Shown: positions 22,720 to 33,470 of the stretch, in pieces
How the letters are laid out: each line of letters starts with the position of its first letter
How positions within the stretch are numbered: position 1 is the first letter of the stretch
Origin: Asparagopsis taxiformis
Lineage: Eukaryota > Rhodophyta > Florideophyceae > Bonnemaisoniales > Bonnemaisoniaceae
Direction: 5' to 3'
NCBI GenBank assembly: GCA_030407315.1
Contig: JALQPE010002210.1
Location: 1-64,000 of the forward strand
DNA: 64,000 bases
The notes under the pieces: model-generated
Databases searched by the model: none
Told to the model about the DNA's origin: nothing
What the model saw: only the letters and a program-made list of their open reading frames with translations
Translations under genes and position numbers: made by a program

Positions 22720-24739
22720 AGCGCTTAGGGAAAAACAAGTTCTGCGGGTATTGCGCTTGCGCCGAGTTCCGTCTCCATAGTCACAGGCAGCAGAAAACTA
22801 TGAGGCAATGAGTAAAAATGCACGATAGAATCAGAAAGTGCCAAAGCCAGAATCCCATTTCTTCCGACCAGGAATATATGTCTTGAATGCAACGATATTC
22901 ATCCTTCTCACTTTCTACAAAGATATCAACTGTGTATTTCGTTTTATTTCATCTCCCTCTCGCGCAATGGTGATTTCGAAACAGCACAGCCTCGCAGTAG
23001 TGTCACTATTCCGTCAGAGCACGAAAGTGAAGAAGAGAGCAGTTTTTTGCGCTACAATAGCCTTGAAATTCACTATTCAGGGAGTATGAGCAGCACCGTT
23101 CAACATAGATAGATATTTTTTCTTCGAAATTCGCAACTGTTCGCAATTCGCAACTGTTCGCAATTGCAGCCAGTACAAAGGCTTTTGATGAATGTCTGGA
23201 AGTAATCAGCTTACAAAAATAGGTGTGCGATATATCGCCTGCCGCTTAGCAATTTCCCCTACTTCTAACATACATAATTTTAATTTCTTCTCTTTAGAAT
23301 CGAGAGAACATCACAAAAATCGTTGATTAGTATCATTCCCTACATAAAGAGTAGGATGAAATAGTGATATACGTCTTTATCTAGCTGATAAACTTTAGTA
23401 ACTCATGCTGTTTATATTTTCTTACTGTTGCATCATATCGAAAACAAAATACAGAATAGTTCCCTATTTACCCAATTATAATCTGACTAGTTATCCCATT
23501 CTGGGTTCTTCAGTGAGCTTTCAGGACTACATAGATTCCTGATTGCTCTTCATGAATGAAATGGCTATGCTTCCATTATTTACTAGAAATTCCCCAGTAA
23601 AAAAACTTATGAACACGCTTCAGCATTCAGCATATTGCACAGTGCGTCGCAGTAATAGTCTTAGTATGGTAATCAAATTTATATTCTTGAGGAAACAGTT
23701 GTAATTCTCAATGAAATTTTCTACTTCTCTAATCTAAAGCATTTATTAGCTGTTTCTCCTTCAGTATGCAGCTGGACATATGTCCTAGTGATATCACTAC
23801 CAATAATTTTAGGTTGTTTTGACTTTGCGTAGGGACATGATTTCAATTTCTGCTAATTTCTCACGTCCAGAAAATTTGACAGATCATTCGCTGCCAAATC
23901 ATCTGCCACATCATCGTCTGCCAAATCATCTGCCTTCTGGTTACGACGAGGTCATTATGGGTGTATGAGCTGTCTATTTAAGGCAGTTGATGCGCGACGT
24001 ATAGGACCATTTCATCATCTGGGTATCATGAAGATGGCAGGTAAGACTGGTATGTTGTCGTAGAGGTATCTTTCCCCTTTTTCCTTTCTTACCACATGCT
24101 CTCCAGGAAAGATAGTGCACTATCCATGAATATCATTCTGCACTGATCCTCTTTCTAGTCTATTGATTCGAAATGATTCTGGCACAGGGGTATTGATTTT
24201 AAGTTGGCTTGATGGAAGCTTGCAAAAATAGTTCAATGATGATAAGTTTGTTCATTCCATTCATACTCATTTTGTTCCCATGCTTTCGATACTTTTCTAT
24301 ATCCGATTGCTAACTGGTTTCAGATCATTTATAGTTGTGTTTATTTGTTTCCTGTCTGAACATCACATGCTATTCCTTGTCCACCCGATAGGGTGGAACA
24401 GAAATAGCATGTCATGTTCAAATAGCAAGAAACTAGAGCTGCTTGAACATTACTCCTAGTTGTAGAGATAGTAAGATTCTAGGTACGATAGTTCGATTTG
24501 ATGAGTAGTCTAGTCTAATGATAGAACTGAAACAGTCCGTTAGGCATCGTTTTCCATGCAATATAAAAGTTTTGACGTCCTTTCAGATCACACTTGATTA
24601 TCCCTATACGTTTCTATGAAGACTACCGAGAGAGATACTCCATTCTGCCAGAAATTTCGTAGCTGGATTCCTGAACATGCGGCTGGAATGGCATTTGCAC
24701 CTGATTTTATCGTCCTAAACGTCAATTGTAGGCACTAGA
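22720..24739. other. AT-rich, no gene recognised
   Basis: About 2 kb without a supportable reading frame. Small repeats are visible, such as ttcgcaattcgcaactg near 23,130-23,165 and catctgccaaatcat near 23,895-23,930. One imperfect hairpin lies at 24,355-24,420 (tgaacat, acatgctatt, ccaccc and their complements). Confidence 0.6.
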
Positions 24740-25950
24740 AAGTATTACCGCAGGCATCATATTATACTACTTTCCTGTTCTGTCCGAGTTAGTACCGCAG
24801 GGCACTACAATTTACTGGTTTAGTATAGACTTCCCGACAGTAAATTGTACTGTCTCAAGCACTAGTTCCAGGTAGTGAAATGTACTGCCACAGGTAGCAC
24901 TTCCAGGTAGTACACTGCACTGCTACAGGCAGTAACTGGTACTGTCCTATGCCCCTGTCGAGTACAACACTCTCAGACAGTACTTTACGCTGATCTGGAC
25001 AGCTCTATAATACATCAAAATATACTACTTTTTGTAGTGATGTGGGGCAGCAATTCACATATCCTGGAGCAGTACAGCGTGGCAGTGATTTACACATACG
25101 CAAGTAGTAGAGCACGGCAGCACTTTCCACCACGGCAAGTAGCACGGTACGGTAGCTCTTTTCGTATCATAAAGCAGTACTATCAGGCAGCTTTTCCCAG
25201 AGACTATCAGCACCTCATTTCATTGCTTTCACACATTTCGTCAGACATCATAATTTACTGTCCCCACTCGCTTCCACAGGCAGTAGAATACACAGCCTCG
25301 AAGCATGTCTGCTGTCATCATATTCCACTACATTACTCTACTGCCAGAACATAGACTTGTCACTACCTGTAAGTACAAAAAAAAGCAGCACCACACAGCA
25401 GCAGAAATTACTGCTTTGTCCAATAATAGAATACAGTACATTTCTCTGCCTCTGCCATGACCTGCAGGCAGTATCATACAGTACATCGAGGCACTACCTA
25501 AATATAGCAAAATGTGCTGCCGTCATTCGGGCCCGCAGCCAGCACAGCACGCTGCCGGAAACACTAGCTTCTACTGCCACACGGTGCATCCCACGCCACC
25601 AAATAGTACTACCGTGGGCCATATTCCTGGACAGCATATTTTACTCCCTCCCCGTGCTGCGCAAGTCAGCACAATATACTACTTTATTTTACAGGCCAAT
25701 GTAGCACAAATCACTGCCAGAAAGACAATCTAAATCCAGCAACTATCACTGCCTCCCACCACTGCCTCACGTCATACATCCAGGCAGTACTTTCTACTGC
25801 CGTCGGCAGCACATGGCCACTGCCTCCGGGCAGTGCACTGTACTGCCGGCAAGTAGGGCATTAATTTATATTTTTACAGTACTAAATTTTACTGCCTCAG
25901 GCAGTGAATTTTACTGCCGTACAGTACTGCCCCAGGCCCGATTTCAGACA
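24740..25950. repeat. Degenerate actgcc/ggcagt array
   Basis: Dozens of short, irregular copies of tactgcc, ggcagta, cagtac and related blocks occur. Dyads are clearest at the right end (actgcctcaggcagt near 25,890). It is the same motif style as 7.6-8.0 kb. Reading frames in this stretch are incidental. Confidence 0.7.
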
Positions 25951-26179
25951 CAGTAGTGTTGATCACCCATGATGGGTGTGCAACCCGAGAAAATGAAAAT
26001 GGAACATATTGCGACAGGGACGAGATATCATTCCATGAAAGAGAACTTCTCTTTCGTTTACTTTTTTCTAACAAGATTCTAAACGTCTACAAACCCTATG
26101 TCGTCCGTCCGTTTTCATCCCGGAGAGATGTGGATGTGAGGTAAGACGCAGTGGTGATGTTGTGTTGATTCCCACAGAC

Positions 26180-26420
26180 GGAAGTGGAGGAGGTGGCTAC
26201 GGAGGAAGCCTGGAGAACTTGTCCGGTACTGACATCTCACATGTTGCCATTAACGGAGGTGGTGGAGGAGGCTATGGTGCAAGCCTGGAGAACATGTGAC
26301 TCACATCTCGCAGATGTCAGTACCCATGGATGAGAAGAAAAGCATGTTGAGGTGCGGTTCGGATATTCGATCCATTAACGGAGGTGGTGGAGGAGGCTAT
26401 GGTGGAAGCCTGGAGAAGAA
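26180..26420 (+). repeat. Three glycine-rich coding-like repeats
   Basis: Three copies of a ggaggtggtggaggaggcta type segment each end in agcctggagaa (about 26,180-26,219; 26,247-26,297; 26,372-26,416). Read in frame they give GGGGYGGSLEN-like peptides. The first is preceded by a plausible short intron (gtaagacg ... cccacag, about 26,141-26,177). It may be an exon fragment of a glycine-rich protein; no gene model can be closed. Confidence 0.35.
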
Positions 26421-26699
26421 TAGAGTAGTCCTATACCCATGGATCACAAGAAGACGTTGTTGGGCTCCTTTTCGAAGCCCATTCGTCTCTTGAATAAATT
26501 TAGCACCCAAATCATATACGATTGCCGAGTTGACACCCCGTATGTCTCGTTGGTAGAAATAGCAGGGGTTCCACCACTCAGCTGGCGGGAAGTAGTTACT
26601 GATTATATGAGATATGGCTTAGCTCCCGCCAAAACCGATAGCTCTGGGCTCAGGTTCTCCAAATGTGGTTATACGAATGTGTTCTGACAATGCTAGAAG

Positions 26700-26905
26700 A
26701 CGAATATCTGCATCCTGATTTGAATTAAAATTTGGGCTATTCTCAAAAACATGCACATGTGAACATGTTTTTGAGATGGGGGTGTGCCGTACGGCACAAT
26801 CGACCGCCCAAATCGATGTTTTTTTGCAATATTTTTGCTGCCCGAAATTGTAGAATTTCTGGTCTGGCCAGCAATGCATCTGAGCTGGACATCCCCATGT
26901 CCAGT
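26700..26905 (+). repeat. R1 copy, left flank of the methyltransferase-SET gene
   Basis: A single R1 core in plus orientation runs from cctgatttgaatt to the ctgagctggacatcc block. It faces an inverted copy at 30,661-30,890, and the only gene between them is the methyltransferase-SET gene. The two have the arrangement of terminal inverted repeats of about 200 bp. Confidence 0.85.
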
Positions 26906-27244
26906 GGCCGTCCGGATGTCGCTCACCTGGTAAGCGTGATGCACCTGTGACAACCTATGTGACTGCAGTCACAGCCGCCATGGCGGCCGTGCAGTACAAC
27001 CCTCAAAGACAGGGAATCACAATCTTTTTAAAATTTTTGTCTACCACGTATCCGTCACAACTTATTACCTACACCGGTTACGGGTTTCAAGACCTTTCCA
27101 GTGCTGTGTACCCGTATACTCTGTTCCGTTCGATATCAACCAGTGTTCCTCACGAAAGAGTGCAAACGTCACGAGATACGTCGTCAAATTTGACTGTCTC
27201 GCCGAGCGGTCGCCATCCTGTACCGAATTTCCACTCATTCCATT

Positions 27245-30200
27245 ATGACGAATAAGCGCAGGCGCAACAGCAATCCGATCGTTGACGACGCAACCGTGCC
27301 AATTCTGCGCGAACCCGCTAGCCCTTGGGAGGATTCTAGTGACATGGGTACACGTCGAAACGTAGGTCGCGCCGCCCGCGAAACTACTCTCGCTGGCAAA
27401 GACTTCCTCCGCCTCTTGCTGGATTTGTTCGCCCACTCAAGTTTCGCAGACTTGACGGACAAGCCGGGAGGTTTCACATACGCGGACCTTGGCGCTTGGG
27501 TTGCGCAGGGCACGGAAGAACAATTTCTGGCGCTGCAAGGTCGACTCAGCATGGCCTTCAGCGGTCGTTCGAAGAATGCTGGAGTCGAGGCGGATGTTGC
27601 CGAAATCGTCATGGCAGAGATGAACGTTGAGCGAGCCAAGCAGATTGTTCGTCTGGCATTACCGATTGCCGAGTTTTCAAGACAGGATGAGCGTATCGGG
27701 CAATGGGTTGAGCACTGCATCCTTTCTGGGATCGTGCCGCAGACCTTCCTTATTGGATGTAACATGCTTCCTTCGCCACTACAGGCGCCGCAGCGCGGGG
27801 AACCAAGCGCCTTCGTTCTTGCTCCACCGGAAACGTTCGAGGTATTGATGTATTTCCAAGCGTTGTCTATCATCCGAAATCACAACAAGAACCTGCCGCG
27901 TCGCCGAATAGGCGACGCGGCCGAGGAGGGGAACGAAGCCGCACGCGTCCCAGCCCATCGGAAAAGCACTAATCGAGCTTGTTACGTGGTTCAAGTTTTA
28001 TACCATGCTTGGACCGATGTGGCCTTCGCCGCAAAGTTTTCCAGCTTCGAAGAGTTGATGGCGCCGTACATCATTTTCGACAGCAGTGAGCATTGGTTTG
28101 ACGTGCTCGATGAAGGTCTATTCGCACCGATAGAGCAGAAGCTAGATCTCTACCACGACAAAGCTCCCCTATCTCATCCTGATGGATATGGTGGAAAAGT
28201 AGAGACAAGAACCAGTGCGCAGCACAGTGTATTTAGGGACCTTGTGAGGAAGTTCTTCGACCGGTTGCAGTTTCTTATCGTCAACCCGGACCTGTACACC
28301 TGGCCGGAGTCCGACCGCTGGGGGGCGCTGGAAATATACTTGTCAAGCGGAAATCCGGACAAGCTGCCAGCGTATTTTGACACCCTCGACGAAGACGTTA
28401 TGGCTGTCCTCCGCCCGGCACCACAAGCCGCGGACGCAGAAAAGGTCCCCAAGCCGGTTGATGACACTCCCACTCGTCGCAACACAGGAGGGAGAGGTTT
28501 GGTTCCGTCGACAAGACACACAACCAGGCTTCAACTTGGACCTGGGAGGACCAGTCTTACTGCCCAAGGGCCGTCTCCCCCGTCACCGTCACCCCATGCG
28601 ACAGAAGAGCAGGAAAGTGAAGGGCAGGCTCTCGCAAAGGACTTTCTTTCGAAAATGAGTCAGTATTGCCGGGTGTATGACGTCCCTTTCGAAGATTTGG
28701 TCAGTGCCGACGAGAGCCGAGAACACGTGCCCATCACGGGCAACGTTCAGCTCATTCTGACAGATCCGCCCTACAATGTTCGTCGTAAGAGGAACGATTC
28801 CAACTCTTCGTACGACAGGCTAACTGCAGAAGATATGCAGGCTAGCATCGAAGTGTTTGACGAGCTGTTGCGCCCCGGTGGCCACGGCATCGTGTTCTGC
28901 TCCGTTTTGCAGTTCTACGAATGGTTCCATTACTTGGAAACGTACAAAGGACCGCAGTCAGAAGGCCCAACCGATGCTGCTGCCAGTGATGACGGGTCGG
29001 ATGAAGAAGAGGTTACGTCCATGAATTCGGACTCCGAAGCATCGCAGCACAGTGGCGAAGAAAGTGCGGATGAGGAGGAGGAGGAGGACGAGGAGGAGGA
29101 GGACGTCGTTCGGAATTCAGTTTTCTTCGTTGACGAGGTACCTCTGTTGTTTGTCCGACTACCTGGGCACCTCTATCAAATGCCGGGGCGGAAGAGGTAC
29201 CAACGCATGAACATGGCAGAGGTCGCTATCCACTTCTGGAAGCGAGGTGTTCCGTTCAAGACTGGAAGCGAGATGGTGGCCTATAGGAACCACGGATACA
29301 TGGACGGCACGTACCCGGCGTGGTGCAACGTCACCATCAATATGCCCGCCATCGATTCGAATGAGATGGTGTGGCGAACAAGGAGCACAACCGGTGCTAC
29401 GGTCAGAGTTCGTGCAGAGCAGAAGAGCGTCGCTCTCATGATGGAGTTGATCAGCCAGCATTCACAGCCTGGTGATATTGTTGTCGATCCATTCTCTGGC
29501 ACTTTCGCAACGGGAAAAGCAGCTATGAGCTTGCCTGAGCACCGTGTTTTCGTTGGCAGTGACATGGACAAATTGTGTGTGGCACGATCGCTTCCAAAGC
29601 TGTGTGCAGTCATGTCACGTGTAATTCTTTCAAACAACACTGACATGAGGGTCACGACAGAAGCGAAACAGAGTGCTGAGAAGTTCTTGGCGTCCCCCTC
29701 TGTCACGATGCGTACGCAGAGGGAACGCAGGATCATCGAACCCCCACCTGGCCTTCCCCTGTACCAGAGGTTCCCGAAATATATTCGGCAGTACCTCTGG
29801 CAGCTGTGCCCAGAGTCGATTGCGTCGCACGAGCACATGGAAAAACCGGTACATTATTGGCCACCTTCCCTGCGCCGCTGGTTGCAAACTGAAAACCCTC
29901 GCGTGATGCGGGCACACGATTGTGTTGCGAAAAAATTGAGCGTTCGACCATCGCTGATTAAGCATCCAAATGCAGGAAAAGGGCTCTTCGCTGAACAGAC
30001 ATTTAATGTTGGCGACGAAGTATGTGCATACTACGGAACTGTTGTGTACTCTGATATGAGCAAGGAGTCGATGAGGTTCGCGTACGGAGAGGGTCACATG
30101 GCGATAACGAAGGAAACATTCTTGATGTATGCCATCAAGCTGTATGCAACAGCGGAGGACGACGAAAACATCGAGCATCCAATTTGGATTGTTCCGGCTC

Positions 30201-30448
30201 CGTTCTGTTCGGCGCAGTTCATCAACGACCCGCGGTATTTGCGAGGTGAGGACACTCCGGCGGAAGACACCAGGCGGATGGCCAACGTCGAGTTTGTCGA
30301 GAACTACAGCAGCGGTTCGACGGGGAAGAAGCTCAAGGCGAAGGACCTAGAAAATCCGAAGATCATTGTAGTACGTGCAATCCGCGATATCCGTCCGGGG
30401 CAGGAGCTCTACGTTCATTATGGGACAGCGTTTAGAGCATGGAATTAG
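27245..30448 (+). CDS. DNA N4/N6-type methyltransferase fused to a SET domain
   Basis: A single 1,067-residue frame from ATG 27,245. Residues 1-440 are an unrecognised, mostly helical region, followed by a basic, proline-rich linker. A beta-class DNA amino-methyltransferase domain follows: DPPYNV at 507-512 (catalytic motif IV), an RPGGHGIVF strand, an acidic insert of about 40 residues (about 580-622), and DPFSGTFATGKAA from 748 (motif I, SAM binding), so motif IV precedes motif I. A C-terminal SET domain starts at GKGLFA (911-916), continues with AYYG and FINDPR ... NVEFVE in the place of the usual N-H-S-C region, and ends with ELYVHYG (1054-1060). All key motifs are intact. The family transfers methyl groups to adenine N6 or cytosine N4; SET domains methylate protein lysines. 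The target of either is unknown. An AATAAA lies just after the stop (30,480). It is flanked by inverted R1 copies. Confidence 0.9.
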   Translation: MTNKRRRNSNPIVDDATVPILREPASPWEDSSDMGTRRNVGRAARETTLAGKDFLRLLLDLFAHSSFADLTDKPGGFTYADLGAWVAQGTEEQFLALQGRLSMAFSGRSKNAGVEADVAEIVMAEMNVERAKQIVRLALPIAEFSRQDERIGQWVEHCILSGIVPQTFLIGCNMLPSPLQAPQRGEPSAFVLAPPETFEVLMYFQALSIIRNHNKNLPRRRIGDAAEEGNEAARVPAHRKSTNRACYVVQVLYHAWTDVAFAAKFSSFEELMAPYIIFDSSEHWFDVLDEGLFAPIEQKLDLYHDKAPLSHPDGYGGKVETRTSAQHSVFRDLVRKFFDRLQFLIVNPDLYTWPESDRWGALEIYLSSGNPDKLPAYFDTLDEDVMAVLRPAPQAADAEKVPKPVDDTPTRRNTGGRGLVPSTRHTTRLQLGPGRTSLTAQGPSPPSPSPHATEEQESEGQALAKDFLSKMSQYCRVYDVPFEDLVSADESREHVPITGNVQLILTDPPYNVRRKRNDSNSSYDRLTAEDMQASIEVFDELLRPGGHGIVFCSVLQFYEWFHYLETYKGPQSEGPTDAAASDDGSDEEEVTSMNSDSEASQHSGEESADEEEEEDEEEEDVVRNSVFFVDEVPLLFVRLPGHLYQMPGRKRYQRMNMAEVAIHFWKRGVPFKTGSEMVAYRNHGYMDGTYPAWCNVTINMPAIDSNEMVWRTRSTTGATVRVRAEQKSVALMMELISQHSQPGDIVVDPFSGTFATGKAAMSLPEHRVFVGSDMDKLCVARSLPKLCAVMSRVILSNNTDMRVTTEAKQSAEKFLASPSVTMRTQRERRIIEPPPGLPLYQRFPKYIRQYLWQLCPESIASHEHMEKPVHYWPPSLRRWLQTENPRVMRAHDCVAKKLSVRPSLIKHPNAGKGLFAEQTFNVGDEVCAYYGTVVYSDMSKESMRFAYGEGHMAITKETFLMYAIKLYATAEDDENIEHPIWIVPAPFCSAQFINDPRYLRGEDTPAEDTRRMANVEFVENYSSGSTGKKLKAKDLENPKIIVVRAIRDIRPGQELYVHYGTAFRAWN

Positions 30449-30660
30449 GGTCACGAAAGATGTTTTCATTTCGACTACAAATAAAGCTACGTTCCAGAGT
30501 TGAAGTATATCATATAATGCAGCATGTCCAGCCACCATTACTCCAGGGTGAAACCTATTGAGCAGTACTCGCCTGTCAAAAACCAATCGTTCACACTCTA
30601 GATGCACTTCGTCCGAGCAGTGAACCTGACTGCTTGGATGCTGTTATGCGTGCAGATGCA

Positions 30661-30890
30661 AAATACACGACCAAGTTGAAATGGACGCCCGGTGGATGTC
30701 CAGCTCAGTTGCATTGCTGTCCGGCCCAGAAATTCTACAATTCAGGGCAGAAAAAAATATTGCAAAAAACATCGATTTGGGCGGTCGAAAGTGCCGTACG
30801 GCACACCCCCATCTCAAAAACATGTTCACATGTGCATGTTTTTGAGAATAGCCCAAATTTTAATTCAAATCAGGACGTCTTCCGGACATA
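30661..30890 (-). repeat. R1 copy, right flank of the methyltransferase-SET gene
   Basis: An R1 core in minus orientation begins with gaaatggacgcccggtggatgtcc-like sequence and ends at aattcaaatcagg. It is the inverted partner of 26,700-26,905 and the only minus-strand R1 copy in the window. Confidence 0.85.
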
Positions 30891-31107
30891 GGGGTGCTCG
30901 CGGCCTAGCTCTACAGCTGTAATTGTACCTCATTAAATACTGTTGATGACTGCCTACCGTATACAATCTGGGCTGTTGGCGTATTATCCGGTACTTGACC
31001 TGACCTGAACGTTCATCGCAGACCGTTGTGGTTACCGACACTATACAGCAATCTTTTTTGTATCTCGTGCAACTCAATCGTTCCATCGCTTCCGGGAAAG
31101 CTTCATT

Positions 31108-33393
31108 ATGCCGCCGCGTATTGCGAAGAAAGCTCCAAAGCCTCCGGGCCTCCAGAAAACCCGGTCAGCAGCTGCTGTATCGAGTGCCCGACAATCCCGT
31201 GCGAAGAAGCGGTCTGGGCCTACCGGCAGCATTGAACCGCGGTCCGGTAGTCGCAAGACGGACCGGCGCAGAACTGGGGATCCGCAGCGAGAAAGTGAGG
31301 AAGGAGGAACGGCGCGGAGAGAGATGGGGCTTGACCGAGGCAAGCGTGCTCGCAGGGACAGTGAACATCATGATGATGACATGATAGTGGCTCAAAACAT
31401 GTTGGAATTGCGGCAGAGTGCTATGGCAAAGGTAGTTCCTCCCGGGTTGGCAGATGCGGAGGTGCTGCAGACGGAGTCCCAGCCGGGGGCTTCCGACACA
31501 CTGGAGGCTGTGACCCCCACTGCGCCAACTATGCCGAGTACATCAGCCCCAGCAGGTAATGCAGTCAGGGACCCGAGGATAGCGGCAAGGGATGTTGTTT
31601 CTGAGCAACGTTCACAGGATGCCAACTATCATCGGCGGTCAGGTGGTACTGAGGGGAGAGAGCAGCCGGAGTGCGGGCCTCGTCACAACAGAGTGTCATT
31701 GGTGCCAAATATGCGCGTAACGCCCCCGCGACGTCAGGCTATTGGCGATGGAGGACATCATATTCCCGATAGCGTGGGAGATGGGGGGACGGTGAGGGCA
31801 GAGAGGTTGCATCCGCCGGAATCCATCGATTTAATGGCGAGTCGCATCAATGCGCAGAAGAAGAAGATCGCGGAGCTGGAAAAAAAAGTGTTTAGCCAGG
31901 ACATAGCAAACAAGGCGCTCACCACGGAGATTGTTGCGTTGGAGGCTAAGGTGAAGACTCTGCAGGCGGAAAATGCCAGCCTTACTGCAATTGCGAGAAC
32001 AGGTAGAATCAGTGATCACGGTGGCGGTAAGTCGAAAATACAGAAAGCCATTCCTGTGAAATACCTTGGAGTTCTTAGGGCGGTTGAGGAAAACCTGACA
32101 AAGTGGTGCAAGAACGAGACTATGGAGCTGGACCCTATAGCGGAACAAACGCAGAGACGTTGGACTGGACGTACCATCGAGGTAGAGCCGGTAGAAGGGG
32201 CACTTTGGAGCGAAAACGGTGTAGGATATATTGCTACCCCTCCGGGCTATATCATCAAGAATCTGCAGTGGTATACACCTTCGTACAGGGACGAGAGTGA
32301 TCTGCTGAATGACTTGGTGCGACACGTACTGCGTCAAAGTCCGTGGTGTGATGTGTTTTCCGATGAGGAGCAGCGTGTGTGCTGTCAAGAGGCTGTGGCG
32401 GGGAGCAAGGAATTGAAAGTGAAGGTGACGCAGAAACTGTCCGACGTGATGAGTGCACGGAAGCGTAATGCGAGGGACAGATTGTTCGGTTCGCTGGGGT
32501 ACACGAAATTAATGTCTAGATGCACGATGCTGACGACGCGAGCTGAGATGGACGAGCGAGAGGAACAAAAGCGCGAAGCGTCTGAGAAGCTTTTGAAACG
32601 GGAAAGTAACGGTGATTTGGATATGGGGAGGTGGCGAACGGCACCGTTCTCAGAGCTGCGATACAGCAAAGGCTTGGTTCCTGACAGCTTCGAAATGGAA
32701 GTGAATGGTGATGCATGGTTTAACAACCGAGTAGCTGTGAATGTGCTGGACATCTTCAGGGGTTATTCGATACGACCAGAACAAGTAATGGACATAGAGA
32801 CGAGCATACTAACGCTGGCGCGCCTGGATGCTTGGCTAGTGACTACTGTGGAGTGTTTGGATGAACCGAAGGGGAAAGGAGGTGCACGGCAGAAGGAGTT
32901 TACAAGGCGGTACAGTCAATATGTGGGGGTAGCTTTTCAGCAATTAGTTGGTATGGTGGTGTACTGCATGTCTTGTCTCCAAGGCTCGCAAGCAAGGGAA
33001 GAAACGGACGTTGTCGAGAGCGAACAGCGGACTAGTGCACAGTCACGGCATGTGTTTGCAAGCCGTACTGTGACGAGAGAGGCTGTTGAAGTGTGGCAAA
33101 GCGGAGAGGGGTCTGGAATTGTTCATGTCGTTGATGATGTAAACCGCTGCTCATCACTTGTTCTAGTGTCCGAGGATTGGATTCAATCGCATATTACGTC
33201 AAACCTCGGTGCTGTAATGGATTGTGTGATTGCGCAAGGACTAATTGGCGCAGAACTTTTCGTCGTTGACCCATATGCTGGACACCTGACTGCAAACCTG
33301 AATGTCGAAATCAATGCCCCACAGTATGGGGGCATGGAGCGGCGCCATGCAGCCACTGCTGATAACGGTTTTGGCGTAATGGAGGATGGTTGA
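31108..33393 (+). CDS. Coiled-coil protein of unknown function paired with a transposase
   Basis: A 761-residue frame starts at ATG 31,108. The first 240 residues are basic and low-complexity (KKAPKPPG, KKRSGPTGS). A clear coiled coil spans about 245-295 (KKKIAELEKKVF, EIVALEAKVKTLQAENASL). A globular part follows, with RWTGRTIEVE, then SARKRNARDRLFGSLGYTKL and a C-terminal region of unknown fold. No catalytic motif was recognised. It ends 77 bp before the stop of the converging Plavaka-like transposase gene, so the two are a tail-to-tail pair, and it may be the second protein of that element. The gene at 8,310 has a similar plan. Confidence 0.65.
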   Translation: MPPRIAKKAPKPPGLQKTRSAAAVSSARQSRAKKRSGPTGSIEPRSGSRKTDRRRTGDPQRESEEGGTARREMGLDRGKRARRDSEHHDDDMIVAQNMLELRQSAMAKVVPPGLADAEVLQTESQPGASDTLEAVTPTAPTMPSTSAPAGNAVRDPRIAARDVVSEQRSQDANYHRRSGGTEGREQPECGPRHNRVSLVPNMRVTPPRRQAIGDGGHHIPDSVGDGGTVRAERLHPPESIDLMASRINAQKKKIAELEKKVFSQDIANKALTTEIVALEAKVKTLQAENASLTAIARTGRISDHGGGKSKIQKAIPVKYLGVLRAVEENLTKWCKNETMELDPIAEQTQRRWTGRTIEVEPVEGALWSENGVGYIATPPGYIIKNLQWYTPSYRDESDLLNDLVRHVLRQSPWCDVFSDEEQRVCCQEAVAGSKELKVKVTQKLSDVMSARKRNARDRLFGSLGYTKLMSRCTMLTTRAEMDEREEQKREASEKLLKRESNGDLDMGRWRTAPFSELRYSKGLVPDSFEMEVNGDAWFNNRVAVNVLDIFRGYSIRPEQVMDIETSILTLARLDAWLVTTVECLDEPKGKGGARQKEFTRRYSQYVGVAFQQLVGMVVYCMSCLQGSQAREETDVVESEQRTSAQSRHVFASRTVTREAVEVWQSGEGSGIVHVVDDVNRCSSLVLVSEDWIQSHITSNLGAVMDCVIAQGLIGAELFVVDPYAGHLTANLNVEINAPQYGGMERRHAATADNGFGVMEDG

Positions 33394-33470
33394 AATTAGT
33401 GCAGTAAATGTGACGTTGACTAGAAGGTTTATCATGTAGTACATTATCAATAGAGTGCTGCGATTTAGAT

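Noticed and set aside
27245..30448. Bacterial contamination or phage origin (methyltransferase, ParB, Maf, CorA present)
   Set aside because: The SET fusion, eukaryotic acetyl-CoA carboxylase and SHPRH fragments, CMC transposases and spliceosomal signals lie on the same contig; these families also exist in eukaryotes.
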